This document shows positions 15,477-23,744 of a stretch of 35,860 nucleotides of DNA, one piece after another. Origin of the DNA: Desulfobaccales bacterium (lineage in GTDB: Bacteria > Desulfobacterota > Desulfobaccia > Desulfobaccales > 0-14-0-80-60-11); NCBI GenBank assembly GCA_030694005.1, contig JAUXZG010000036.1, positions 1 to 35,860 on the forward strand, written 5' to 3'. Position 1 is the first letter of the stretch. Every line of letters begins with the position of its first letter. Below the pieces are notes generated by a model. The model saw only the letters and a list, made by a program, of their open reading frames with translations, ran no database searches and was not told the origin of the DNA. The position numbers and the translations under genes were made by a program.

Positions 15477-16163
15477 ATGGTTAAAATCATGGGACACCGG
15501 GGGGCCCCGGCTTATGAGCCGGAAAACACCTTGCGCTCCATCCGTCGGGCTCTCAAGATGGGGGTGGCCGCGGTGGAGGTGGATGTGCAACTCACCAGGG
15601 ACGGCCTTCTGGTGGTAATCCACGACGACACCCTGGACCGCACCACCAACGGCCACGGTGCGGTCAAGGACTTCACCTTTGCCGAACTTAGAGCTCTGGA
15701 TGCCGGCAAAGGCGAACCCATCCCCTCATTGAAGGAAGTGGTGGACCTAATTAAGGGCCGGGCCCACCTGGTGGTGGAATTGAAACAACCGGAGGCGGCC
15801 CCGGCCCTGTTGCAATTCTTCCAGGACCACCTGATCTTCGACGCCGCCCAGGTCATCTCCTTCTGGCATCCGGTGCTTAAGACCCTCAAAGAACAAGAAC
15901 CCCGGCTGCGCACCGGAGTCCTCATGGTGGGCTGCCCCGCGGACCCGGCCGGCCTAGCCCTTGCGGCCCGGGCAGAAACCCTGGTCCTGAATTATCGTTA
16001 CGTCAACCGGGAGCTGGTGGACGCCGCCCATCGGCAGGGGATTAGGGTCATCGTCTGGAATATTGACGACCCGGAAATTCTTAAACCCTACCTGGCCATG
16101 AACCTTGACGCTATTGGCACCAACCGGCCCCAAGAGATTATCAATTATTTGAACAGGTTGTAA
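15477..16163 (+). CDS. Glycerophosphodiester phosphodiesterase family protein
   Basis: The family hydrolyses glycerophosphodiesters, such as deacylated phospholipids, to sn-glycerol 3-phosphate and an alcohol. The 228-residue protein has the GDPD TIM-barrel signature: HRGAPAYEPENT (His7, Arg8), EVDVQLTRDG (metal ligands Glu34 and Asp36) and HDDTLDRTTNG (His49, general acid). VELKQPE follows, and the C-terminal NIDDPEILKPYLAMNLDAIGTNRP closes the barrel. There is no signal peptide, so it is probably cytoplasmic, of the UgpQ type. The ATG at 15477 has AGGAAA six bases upstream. It diverges from ruvX. The next gene is a phospholipid acyl-transfer fusion, so a shared role in phospholipid recycling is plausible. 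Confidence 0.93.
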   Translation: MVKIMGHRGAPAYEPENTLRSIRRALKMGVAAVEVDVQLTRDGLLVVIHDDTLDRTTNGHGAVKDFTFAELRALDAGKGEPIPSLKEVVDLIKGRAHLVVELKQPEAAPALLQFFQDHLIFDAAQVISFWHPVLKTLKEQEPRLRTGVLMVGCPADPAGLALAARAETLVLNYRYVNRELVDAAHRQGIRVIVWNIDDPEILKPYLAMNLDAIGTNRPQEIINYLNRL

Positions 16164-16189
16164 TTAGCCTCGGGCTCAAGCAAAGGTCG

Positions 16190-16309
16190 GTAGGGCGGGC
16201 GTCCCCGCCCGCCTCCCTTGAAGCCATCACCATGTAGGGCGGGCATTGCCCGCCATTCAGGTGCGCAGGGCTCATCCCATAGGAAGCACAGGCTGGAAAG
16301 CCTGTGCCA
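16190..16309. repeat. Three REP-like palindromes ahead of the acyl ligase gene
   Basis: GTAGGGCGGGCGTCCCCGCCCGCC lies at about 16190-16213 and GTAGGGCGGGCATTGCCCGCC at about 16233-16253. GCACAGGCTGGAAAGCCTGTGC is at about 16285-16306. They are the same short families as at 7.14-7.29 kb and fill the gap between the GDPD and acyl ligase genes. Confidence 0.75.
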
Positions 16310-16335
16310 CCAATTTATCAAAACGGCGAAAAATT

Positions 16336-19020
16336 ATGGATGGCACCACGGAAACCCTGGCTGGCCAATTAGCCGAGGCGGCCCGGGAAGCCGCCGATGT
16401 AGTGGCCCTTATCCACCGGGAAGGGGACACGGTTCGGGAGTACACCTACGGCCAACTTTACCGGCGCAGCCTGGCCGTGGCCTGGTGGCTTCTGGCCCAA
16501 GGGGTGGAAAAGGGCGACCGGGTGGCCATTCTCCTGGAGAACCGGCCCCAATGGCCCATGAGCTATTTCGGCACGCTCTTGGCGGGTGCGGTGGCCGTCC
16601 CCCTGGATCCGGTCTCCCGCTGGGACCATATCCAATACGCCCTGGAGCAGACCCGGGCCAGGATTATCTTCACCTTTTCCACCGCCCCCCTGTCCCAGTT
16701 GCAACAGGTTCCGTTCCTGGAAAAGATCGTGGTGGTAGGGATGACCGGGGAATCGGGCGAGAAAATCGTAAATTTCACGGAAGCCCAATCATCAGGAAGT
16801 GAGGTAGGTCTCCCCGTGGCGCACCCCGGCGACCTGGCCTCCATCATTTATACCTCGGGCACCACCGGGATTCCCAAAGGGGTTATGCTCAGCCACCGGA
16901 ATTTTACCAGCAATTGCCGGGGCATTGCTCAACTCAACGCCATCCGGCCTGATGACAATTTTCTTTCCATCCTGCCCTTGCATCACGCCTTTCCCTTTAC
17001 CGCTACCCTGCTGGTGCCCATCTTTTCCCGGGTGAAAATCACCTATCTGGATACCTTGAAGGCCGAGGCCATCCTGAGGTGCATCAAAGAGCAGCAGATC
17101 ACCATCCTGGTGCTCACCCCCCAGGTCCTGCAGCACTTCTATCAGGGGATGCAGCGGCGGTTGGAGATGATTCCCTGGCCGCTGCGCCCCCTGCTGCTGG
17201 CCTATCTCCATCTTTCCTGGCGAGTGTCCCAATTTCTGGGGGTAAATCCCGCCCGGCCGCTACTCCAGAAATTCCGCCGCGCCCTGGGGGAACAGTTCCG
17301 GTTTTTTGTCAGTGGCGGGGCCAAACTGCCCGAGTCCCTGGCGGAAAACCTGGCGCGGTTGGGTTTTACGGTGGTGGAAGGCTACGGCCTCACGGAGACC
17401 TCGCCGGTGGTTACCATCAACCCACCTGAGGCGCCCCGCCTGGGGTCCGCCGGGGGGCCCCTTCAGGGGGTGGAAGTCCGGATTCTCCACCCGGACGCGG
17501 ACGGCGTCGGCGAGGTCCTCATCCGGGGCGACAACGTCATGACCGGGTATTACCAAAATGAGGCCGCCACCCGGGAGGTTCTCAAAGACGGCTGGTTTTA
17601 CAGCGGCGATCTGGGCTACCTTGACCGGGACGGCTATCTATACCTTAAGGGACGGCTCAAGGAGATCATCGTCCTCAGCTCCGGCAAGAACATCTCCGCC
17701 GAGGAAGTGGGCCAGCACTACCTTAAGGCTCCTTCCGTCAAAGAGATTTTCGTGACCACCGACGCCCGCGCCGAGAAGCTGGCCGCGGTGGTGGTGCCGG
17801 ACCTGGACTTCTTCCGGAAAACCGGGGAAACGGACATTTACGACAAGGTGAAGTGGGACCTGGAATTGTTATCCCAGGGTCTGGAGCCTTACAAGCGGGT
17901 GCGGGATTTTATCCTGATCAACGAAGAGCTGCCCAAGACTCGCTTGGGAAAGGTCAGGATTCACGAAGCCCAGCGTATCTATCAGGAGCGGGCCGGCAAA
18001 CGCTACGAAAAGAGAAAGCCGGCCCTTAAAGAAGGGTTGTCCCCGGTGGGCGAGACCGTGGTGGACGTCTTGGCCCGCCAGCTCGGCGACTCCCGCATCT
18101 CCCTGGACGACCATTTGGAGTTGGACCTGGGCCTGGACTCCCTGGGCCTGGTGGAACTGCTGGCCGCCCTGGAGAGTCGGTTCAACCTCAAGATCCGGGA
18201 CGACGAATTTACCGGGATATTCACGGTCAGAGAGCTCATCGGCTTTATCGAAGCGAAGAATCCTGAACCGGCAGAGGCACCTGAGGAAGAAATGGCGGCT
18301 TGGGACAGCATTCTGAGGACCAATCCGCCGCCGGCCCTGCTCCGGCGCCTCGGCATGGATGGAGGGTTCTTGGCCCGTATGGCCACCCAGGGGCTGGCGT
18401 CGCTAATGGGCGTTTTGTTTAAATGGCTGTTCGACCTCGAGGTGTACGGCCGGCAGAGGCTCAAAGGCCAGGGATACATCATCTGCTCCAACCATGCCAG
18501 CTTCCTGGATGGCTTCATCTTGGCTTATGCGGTCCCCGGCCCGCTGCGCCACCGCCTGTTTTCCCTGGGATACAGCCGGTATTTCGAGGTGCCGGTAGTC
18601 CGGAATCTCCTCAAGCTTATTCGGGTTATCCCGGTGGACTCGGCCCGGAATGTGGTGGCGGCCATGCAATTGTCGTCCTTTATCCTCAGGCATGGCCAGG
18701 TATTGTCAATTTTTCCCGAAGGCTTCCGCAGCCCCACCGGCGAGGTGGGCCGATTCAAGAAGGGCGTGGCCATCCTGGCCAAGGAACTGGCGGTGAAGTT
18801 GGTCCCGGTTTACATCCAGGGTTCCTATGAAGCCTGGCCTCCCGGGGTGACCCTGCCCCGCCCCCGTCCCATCCGGGTGCTCTTCGGCCGGGAGCATTCC
18901 TGGGAGGAGCTTAAGGCGCGGGGGCTGGAGGTCGACCCGGACGCTTCGGACTATGACGCCATCAGACTGGGGCTGCGGGAGGAGGTCTTGAGGCTGAAAG
19001 AGGCCTTGGAGGGCAAATAG
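16336..19020 (+). CDS. Acyl-activating enzyme / acyl carrier / PlsC-type acyltransferase fusion
   Basis: This 894-residue, three-domain protein probably activates a fatty acid, loads it on its own carrier domain and transfers it to a lysophospholipid or acyl acceptor. The N-terminal AMP-forming ligase domain (about 10-560) has YTSGTTGIPKG (172-182), EGYGLTETSP and YSGDLGYLD. The carrier domain (about 570-645) has LDLGLDSLGLVELL with Ser602 as the phosphopantetheine site. The PlsC domain (about 700-890) has NHASFLDG (HxxxxD, 719-726) and FPEGFRSPTG. E. coli Aas (ligase plus acyltransferase) is a partial parallel, but it has no such inserted carrier and has its acyltransferase domain first. The start is ATG at 16336; in-frame sequence back to 16246 is repeat-derived and is excluded. 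Substrate chain length is unknown. Confidence 0.9.
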   Translation: MDGTTETLAGQLAEAAREAADVVALIHREGDTVREYTYGQLYRRSLAVAWWLLAQGVEKGDRVAILLENRPQWPMSYFGTLLAGAVAVPLDPVSRWDHIQYALEQTRARIIFTFSTAPLSQLQQVPFLEKIVVVGMTGESGEKIVNFTEAQSSGSEVGLPVAHPGDLASIIYTSGTTGIPKGVMLSHRNFTSNCRGIAQLNAIRPDDNFLSILPLHHAFPFTATLLVPIFSRVKITYLDTLKAEAILRCIKEQQITILVLTPQVLQHFYQGMQRRLEMIPWPLRPLLLAYLHLSWRVSQFLGVNPARPLLQKFRRALGEQFRFFVSGGAKLPESLAENLARLGFTVVEGYGLTETSPVVTINPPEAPRLGSAGGPLQGVEVRILHPDADGVGEVLIRGDNVMTGYYQNEAATREVLKDGWFYSGDLGYLDRDGYLYLKGRLKEIIVLSSGKNISAEEVGQHYLKAPSVKEIFVTTDARAEKLAAVVVPDLDFFRKTGETDIYDKVKWDLELLSQGLEPYKRVRDFILINEELPKTRLGKVRIHEAQRIYQERAGKRYEKRKPALKEGLSPVGETVVDVLARQLGDSRISLDDHLELDLGLDSLGLVELLAALESRFNLKIRDDEFTGIFTVRELIGFIEAKNPEPAEAPEEEMAAWDSILRTNPPPALLRRLGMDGGFLARMATQGLASLMGVLFKWLFDLEVYGRQRLKGQGYIICSNHASFLDGFILAYAVPGPLRHRLFSLGYSRYFEVPVVRNLLKLIRVIPVDSARNVVAAMQLSSFILRHGQVLSIFPEGFRSPTGEVGRFKKGVAILAKELAVKLVPVYIQGSYEAWPPGVTLPRPRPIRVLFGREHSWEELKARGLEVDPDASDYDAIRLGLREEVLRLKEALEGK

Positions 19021-19095
19021 GTTTCGTAGCAGAAAACTTGAGATAGAATTATTATCTGGAGCAGAAAGCGAGTTCCGTCATGCAAGGACTTAATA

Positions 19096-19188
19096 GAAAA
19101 TCCCCCTAAATCCCCCTTTTTCAAAGGGGGACTTTCCCAGGGATTCTGATAAGTTCCCCCCTTTGATAAAGGGGGGTAGGGGGGATTT
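19096..19188. repeat. Inverted repeat of AATCCCCC-type
   Basis: AAAATCCCCCTAAATCCCCC leads into a CCCCC/GGGGG hairpin (about 19111-19130). A CCCCCCTTTGATAAAGGGGGG hairpin and GTAGGGGGGATTT, the inverse of the first lead, follow at about 19156-19188. The whole is an imperfect palindrome about 93 bases long. Confidence 0.7.
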
Positions 19189-19238
19189 CAATCAAGGTTC
19201 TGGTGAGAAAGTAATCTATTTAATTTTCCGATTAATAT

Positions 19239-19346
19239 CTGGGGGAGGGGGCAGGGGTTTGCGACCCCTGGCCCCCTACCCCGCAACACACCTGGCTTTT
19301 TGGAGTCTGGTGAGGGGCCTGCCGGCCCCTCACCAGACTCCAAAAA
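19239..19346. repeat. Two-hairpin repeat element, copy F, in the aconitase leader
   Basis: The first hairpin (19239-19283) is CTGGGGGAGGGGGCAGGGG pairing with CCCCTGGCCCCCTACCCCG. The second is a perfect 23-bp stem, 19297-19319 with 19324-19346, around the loop TGCC. It begins TTTTTGGAGTCTGG and ends with the complement. The aconitase ribosome-binding site follows within 15 bases, so the element lies in the untranslated leader or just outside it. Confidence 0.8.
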
Positions 19347-19361
19347 CCCGAAGGGATAACC

Positions 19362-21341
19362 ATGAGTAAAACAATTGTGGAGCAGGTGATGGCTGCGCAT
19401 CTGGTGTCCGGGGAGTTGGTGTCGGGCGCGGAGGTGGCGCTTAAGATTGATCACACCTTGACTCAGGATGCCACGGGCACTCTGGCCTATCTGGAGTTTG
19501 AGGCCATGGGGGTACCGCGGGCCGTCCCAGAGGTGGCGGTGAGTTATGTAGATCACAACCTGTTGCAGACTGATTTCCGCAATGCCGACGACCATCGGTT
19601 TTTGCGGACTATGGCGGCTCGTTACGGCCTTTATTTTTCGCCGCCGGGCAACGGCATCTCGCATCAGGTGCATCTGGAGCGCTTCAGTGCGCCGGGCAAG
19701 ACCTTGCTGGGGTCGGACAGTCATACCCCCACGGCGGGCGGGGCCGGGATGTTGGCCTTCGGGGCCGGGGGCCTGGATGTGGCCCTGGCTCTCGCCGGGC
19801 AACCATTTTATCTGATCATGCCGGAGATTTTAGGGGTGCGTCTGGCGGGCCGTTTTGCCCCCTGGGTGTCCGCCAAGGATGTCATTTTAGAGGTGCTGCG
19901 CCGCCTCACCGTCAAAGGGGGGCGGGGCAAGATCATCGAATATTTCGGCCCGGCCTTGCGTTTTTTAAGTGTGCCGGAGCGAGCCGCCATCGCCAACATG
20001 GGGGCGGAATTGGGAGCCACCACCTCCATCTTTCCGGCGGATGCGCAAACCCGCAAGTTTTTGGCCCTCCAGGGCCGGGAGGAGGATTTTCGCCCGCTTA
20101 AGGCTCATGGCCGGCCCCAATATGCCCAGGTGCTGGAGCTGGACCTGGCTAGCCTTGAGCCTTTAATTGCCTGTCCCAGTTCCCCGGACAAGGTGGTGCC
20201 GGTGAAAAAGGTGTCCGGCACCCCGGTGGACCAGGTGCTCATCGGCTCCTGCGCCAACTCCTCTTTTCGGGACCTGATGGTGGTGGCCCGGACCCTTAAA
20301 GGGCGCCGCCTTCATCCCCGGGTGAGCCTGGAGATCAACCCCGGCTCCCTTCAAGTCTTAGAGAACCTGGCCCTGGCCGGGGGCCTGCTTCCGTTGCTTT
20401 CGGCCGGGGCCCGGGTGATGCCGCCGGGCTGCTGGGGCTGCATCGGCATGGGCCAGGCGCCGGCCACCGGCAGCGTATCGGTGCGCACCTTTCCCCGGAA
20501 CTTTCCCGGCCGCAGCGGCACCAAGGATGACCAGGTCTATCTAGCCAGCCCCGAGACCGCGGTGGCCGCAGCCGTTTTTGGAGAAATCACCGACCCCAGG
20601 CGCTTAGGCGATTATCCCCGCATCGGCGCGCCCCGCTATTTTCTGGTGAACGGCCGCAGCCTGGTGCCGCCGCCGCCTGCGGGAGAAAAGGTGGAAGTGA
20701 TCCGGGGCCCCAACATCGTGGCCTTCCCCCAACTCTCACCCCTGCCGGACACCTGGCGTGGGGAGGTGTGGTTGAAAGTGGGGGACCATGTCACCACCGA
20801 CGACATCCTGCCGGCCGGTAGCCAGATTCTGCCTTTGCGCAGCAACTTGCCGGAAATCAGCAAGTATGCCTTTACCCGGCTGGACCCGGAATTTCCCAGC
20901 CGGGTTCAGGGCCGGGGGGAAGGCGCGGTCATCGGCGGCGAAAACTACGGCCAGGGTTCGTCCCGGGAACACGCGGCCCTGGCCCCCCGCTACCTGGGGG
21001 TGCGGGTCAAGCTGGTGAAGAGCTTTGCCCGGATACATCTCGCCAACCTGATCAATTTCGGCATCCTGCCCCTGACCTTTGAGAATCCGGGGGACTACGA
21101 CCTGCTTACCCAGGGACAAAAACTGGAACTGCCCAACATTCGCCAACTCCTGCTGGACGGGGCCGACCGCCTACCCTTTAAGGTGTTTGGTGAAAAACCC
21201 TGGATTCAGGGTGTGCGTGTAATCCGGTTCAAAGAAAAGAAGGTGTATGAGAAAGAAATCTGGGTCCGGGTGGACCTCTCCACCCGGCAGCGGCGGATGC
21301 TCGCCCTGGGCGGCGCCCTCAACCTGGCGAGAGAAGGGTAG
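19362..21341 (+). CDS. Aconitate hydratase
   Basis: Aconitase interconverts citrate and isocitrate through a [4Fe-4S] cluster. The 659-residue protein has the aconitase large domain followed by the swivel domain. Cluster ligands are Cys297 (in LIGSCANSS), Cys357 and Cys360 (in PPGCWGCIGMGQ). GSDSHTPTAGG lies at 117-127, and the swivel domain has VTTDDILPAGS and GENYGQGSSREHAALAPRYLGV. Its length and early sequence fit the roughly 640-residue putative aconitase group common in anaerobes, rather than the roughly 890-residue AcnA or AcnB. The C-terminal LSTRQRRMLALGGALNLAREG is in keeping. The start is ATG at 19362 with GAAGGGAT upstream. A homologous dehydratase substrate such as homoaconitate cannot be fully excluded. 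Confidence 0.92.
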   Translation: MSKTIVEQVMAAHLVSGELVSGAEVALKIDHTLTQDATGTLAYLEFEAMGVPRAVPEVAVSYVDHNLLQTDFRNADDHRFLRTMAARYGLYFSPPGNGISHQVHLERFSAPGKTLLGSDSHTPTAGGAGMLAFGAGGLDVALALAGQPFYLIMPEILGVRLAGRFAPWVSAKDVILEVLRRLTVKGGRGKIIEYFGPALRFLSVPERAAIANMGAELGATTSIFPADAQTRKFLALQGREEDFRPLKAHGRPQYAQVLELDLASLEPLIACPSSPDKVVPVKKVSGTPVDQVLIGSCANSSFRDLMVVARTLKGRRLHPRVSLEINPGSLQVLENLALAGGLLPLLSAGARVMPPGCWGCIGMGQAPATGSVSVRTFPRNFPGRSGTKDDQVYLASPETAVAAAVFGEITDPRRLGDYPRIGAPRYFLVNGRSLVPPPPAGEKVEVIRGPNIVAFPQLSPLPDTWRGEVWLKVGDHVTTDDILPAGSQILPLRSNLPEISKYAFTRLDPEFPSRVQGRGEGAVIGGENYGQGSSREHAALAPRYLGVRVKLVKSFARIHLANLINFGILPLTFENPGDYDLLTQGQKLELPNIRQLLLDGADRLPFKVFGEKPWIQGVRVIRFKEKKVYEKEIWVRVDLSTRQRRMLALGGALNLAREG

Positions 21342-21368
21342 GGGGGAGGAGATAAGGGGTGGAGATAA

Positions 21369-21484
21369 TTTGAGGGGAGGGCCGGGGGACCTGAGGTCCC
21401 CCGCCCTCCCCTCAAACTCCCCTCCCAACCCCCGCATAAGGGGCCTGGGGAAGGCGGGGCCTTTGGCCGCCCCGCCTTCCCCAG
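21369..21484. repeat. Two-hairpin repeat element, copy E (reverse orientation)
   Basis: TTTGAGGGGAGGGCCGGGGGACC pairs with GGTCCCCCGCCCTCCCCTCAAA (21369-21416) around TGA. After a CTCCCCTCCCAACCCCC linker, CTGGGGAAGGCGGGGC (21445-21460) pairs with 21469-21484. This is the order seen at the right end of copies A to C when read in reverse. Confidence 0.8.
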
Positions 21485-21550
21485 CTAGATGGAGACCATG
21501 AGGATTTGGGAAGGGACAACGCAGACAAGCTAAGTTATATAAAGATTAGT

Positions 21551-21573
21551 GGCACAGGCGTCTCGCCTGTGCC
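21551..21573. repeat. Short REP-like palindrome
   Basis: GGCACAGGCG-TCT-CGCCTGTGCC is a perfect 10-bp stem. It is identical in core to the copy at 7241-7262, and lies 60 bases upstream of the aldehyde dehydrogenase start. Confidence 0.75.
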
Positions 21574-21632
21574 TCAACCCTCTTAATTTAACCAAGGCTA
21601 TCTAATAAAAAAAGGCTTTCTGAGGGAAATTA

Positions 21633-23048
21633 ATGAAAAGATGTTTCATTGATAACCGGTGGGTAGAGACAAAAGAGAAGCTCCCCGTCCTCTCCCCCTG
21701 GTCCGGGGAGGTAGTGGGGGAGGTGTGCCTGGCCGGGGCGGCGGAGTGGGAGACGGCCATCACCGCGGCCCAGAAGGCCGCGGCGGCGTTTAAAAAATTC
21801 TCCAGCCTGGAGCGCCGTCAGATCCTGGAGGCCCTGGCCGCCGGGGTCAAGGCCCGGCAGGAGGAATTGGCCCAGACCATCGTGGCCGAAGGGGGCAAGC
21901 CCGTCACCTACGCCCGGGCGGAGATGGCCCGGGGGGTGACCACCTTAAGCCTGGCCGCAGAGGAAGCGGCCCGCCTGGGGGGGGAGGTCCTGCCCCTGGA
22001 CCTGTCGCCGGCCTTTAAGGGCCGCTGGGGAATTACCCGGCGGTTTCCCTTGGGGCCGGTCTTAGGAATCACCCCGTTCAATTTTCCCTTCAACCTCATG
22101 GCCCACAAGGTGGGCCCGGCCCTGGCCGCGGGTAACCCCATCATCATCAAGCCCGCCTCCAAGACGCCCCTCACCGCCCTGCTCCTGGCGGAAATCTACG
22201 AGCAGGCCGGACTTCCGCCCGGGGGCCTGCAGGTGTTGCCCAGCCCGGCGGCCCTGGCGGAGCAGGCCGTGGCCGACGACCGCTTAAAGGCCCTGTCCTT
22301 CACCGGCAGCGCCGCGGTGGGCTGGTACTTGAAGAACCGGGCCGGCCGCAAAAAGGTCATCCTGGAGCTGGGGGGCAACGCCGCGCTCATCGTGGACGCC
22401 GCGGCAGACCTGAAGGCGGCCGCCCACCGGGCCGCCATCGGGGCCTTTGCCCACGCCGGCCAGGTGTGCATTTCGGTGCAGCGCCTCTTGGTGCACCAGG
22501 AGGTTTATGAAGCCTTCAAAGAGATTTTCCTGGACACGGTGGCCCGGGAAATTAAGGCCGGGGATCCGGCCCGGGAAGAAACGGTGGTGGGGCCCTTCAT
22601 CGACGCCGGGGCCGCGGCCCGGGTCAGGCAGTGGGTTCAGGAAGCCCTGGACGGCGGCGCCCGCTTGGCGGCCGGCGGCTTGGGGGAAGGCAACCTCATG
22701 CCCGCCACGGTGCTGGAGGAGGTAACCCGGGATATGAAGGTCTGGCACCAGGAAATCTTCGGGCCGGTGGTGGTCCTGACCAAGTGCCGGGACTTCGCCC
22801 ACGCCCTAAAAATGGCCAACGACTCCATCTACGGCCTCCAGGCCGGGGTGTTTACCCAAAACCTGGCCCACGCCTGGCAAGCCTTCGAAACCCTGGAGGT
22901 GGGGGGCGTGATTATCAATGACGCCCCGGTGTTCCGCCTGGACCACATGCCCTACGGCGGCGTCAAAGACTCCGGCCTAGGCCGGGAAGGAGTGCGCTAC
23001 GCCATGGAAGAACTCACCGAAATCCGTTTGTTGGCTTTGAAGGCGTGA
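21633..23048 (+). CDS. NAD(P)-dependent aldehyde dehydrogenase
   Basis: This ALDH-superfamily enzyme oxidises an aldehyde to the carboxylic acid with NAD(P). The 471-residue protein is full length. Visible elements are TPFNFPFNL (Asn150), IIKPASKTP (Lys173), FTGSAAVGW (the cofactor-binding GxxxxG turn), LELGGNAALIV (general base Glu245) and AHAGQVCISVQR (catalytic Cys279). EIFGPVVVL and the C-terminal PYGGVKDSGLGREGVRYAMEE close the fold. The overall pattern resembles the lactaldehyde/non-phosphorylating glyceraldehyde dehydrogenase branch, but substrate cannot be assigned from sequence alone. The ATG at 21633 has GAGGG upstream. Repeat elements flank it on both sides, so it is probably monocistronic. 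Confidence 0.92.
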   Translation: MKRCFIDNRWVETKEKLPVLSPWSGEVVGEVCLAGAAEWETAITAAQKAAAAFKKFSSLERRQILEALAAGVKARQEELAQTIVAEGGKPVTYARAEMARGVTTLSLAAEEAARLGGEVLPLDLSPAFKGRWGITRRFPLGPVLGITPFNFPFNLMAHKVGPALAAGNPIIIKPASKTPLTALLLAEIYEQAGLPPGGLQVLPSPAALAEQAVADDRLKALSFTGSAAVGWYLKNRAGRKKVILELGGNAALIVDAAADLKAAAHRAAIGAFAHAGQVCISVQRLLVHQEVYEAFKEIFLDTVAREIKAGDPAREETVVGPFIDAGAAARVRQWVQEALDGGARLAAGGLGEGNLMPATVLEEVTRDMKVWHQEIFGPVVVLTKCRDFAHALKMANDSIYGLQAGVFTQNLAHAWQAFETLEVGGVIINDAPVFRLDHMPYGGVKDSGLGREGVRYAMEELTEIRLLALKA

Positions 23049-23051
23049 GAA

Positions 23052-23262
23052 TTTGAGGGGAGGGTCGGGGGACTTTTTCGTAAGTGCTCCCCCGCCCTCC
23101 CCTCAAACACCCCTCCCATCCCCCTTTAAGGGGACCGGGGGAGGCGGGGCCTTGGGCCCCGCCTCCCCCGGTCTATTTAAACCCCCCTAAGGGGTTGGGG
23201 GTGGGGGTTTGGAGGAGGATTGTAAGTGGGCCCGGGGTCCCTGGCCCTCCCCCCACTGGGGA
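23052..23262. repeat. Triple-hairpin element, copy D (reverse orientation)
   Basis: Hairpin 1 (23052-23107) is TTTGAGGGGAGGGTCGGGGGAC pairing with the CTCCCCCGCCCTCCCCTCAAA arm. Hairpin 2 (23133-23173) is GACCGGGGGAGGCGGGGCC-TTG with its exact complement. It is framed by CCCCTCCCATCCCCC and GGGGTTGGGGGTGGGGG. A weaker third part (GGGCCCGGGGTCCCTGGCCC) runs to about 23262. It starts 4 bases past the aldehyde dehydrogenase stop codon and ends against a gene remnant. Confidence 0.78.
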
Positions 23263-23590
23263 GCCTACGATTCTGGCCAAACCGGAAAGCATCGCCGCGG
23301 CCAGTTCCGGCAGGTTTTGCGCCTTAACCGCGTTCTCCGCCAATTCCAAGAGGGAATAGGCTTCACTTGGTAAATGAGGACCGGGCATATCGAGCCTCAA
23401 ATAACAGCTTTGGATTCGAGGGGGCGTTTTTTTTTACGAAGGGGCGGGCCTTCGTGCCCGCCATCTCACCCAGATACTTCAGGTGATCGCAGGCAGACGC
23501 AGAGGCCTGCCGCACCAGCCCATTCTGCCCCACCAGCAGGAAAGCGGTTTTTGGCGGCAACTCAGAGAAAAGTGTTGGTCCGGCCGTCAA
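23250..23590 (-). pseudogene. Possible remnant of a PAS/GAF-type signalling gene
   Basis: Two short open stretches in different minus-strand frames look protein-like. From 23590, ELPPKTAFLLVGQNGLVRQASASACDHLKYL resembles the start of a PAS domain. From 23400, EAYSLLELAENAVKAQNLPELAAAMLSGLARIVGSP resembles the helix leading into a GAF domain. A REP-like palindrome (23443-23462) is read in the first segment, a frame change separates the two, and repeat element D cuts off the second. This suggests a decayed sensor gene invaded by repeats. The resemblance is by eye only, and the stretch could be noncoding. Confidence 0.3.
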
Positions 23591-23640
23591 TATTTAAAGA
23601 ACTGCGGTCATCCGGTTAACATCCGACGAGCTTTGCGGTC

Positions 23641-23680
23641 AAAAAAAATAGGGGATCAAAAAAAGGCGCTTTTTGACCCC
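23641..23680 (-). terminator. Intrinsic terminator of the universal stress protein gene
   Basis: On the minus strand, GGGGTCAAAAA pairs with TTTTTGATCCCC (one mismatch or bulge) around GCGCC, and is followed directly by TATTTTTTTT. It lies about 65 bases after the stop codon of the universal stress protein gene. Confidence 0.7.
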
Positions 23681-23744
23681 CCAAAGCGTGGAAAATCCGG
23701 TTTGGTTATCTGGCCGGGCGTCTTCGCTCAGCTCGACCCCAGAA

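Noticed and set aside
15300-15656. Upstream open extension of the ruvX reading frame
   Set aside because: It overlaps the divergent GDPD gene and a repeat; residues are not family-like, and GTG 15299 has a good ribosome-binding site and gives the normal length.
16246-16335. Thirty extra N-terminal codons in frame with the acyl ligase fusion
   Set aside because: They are encoded by REP-like palindromes and do not resemble an acyl ligase start; ATG 16336 fits the family better.
19297-19346. Perfect 23-bp hairpin considered as a terminator
   Set aside because: Neither strand has a uridine run separate from the stem immediately after it; it is better explained as part of the repeat family in the aconitase leader.
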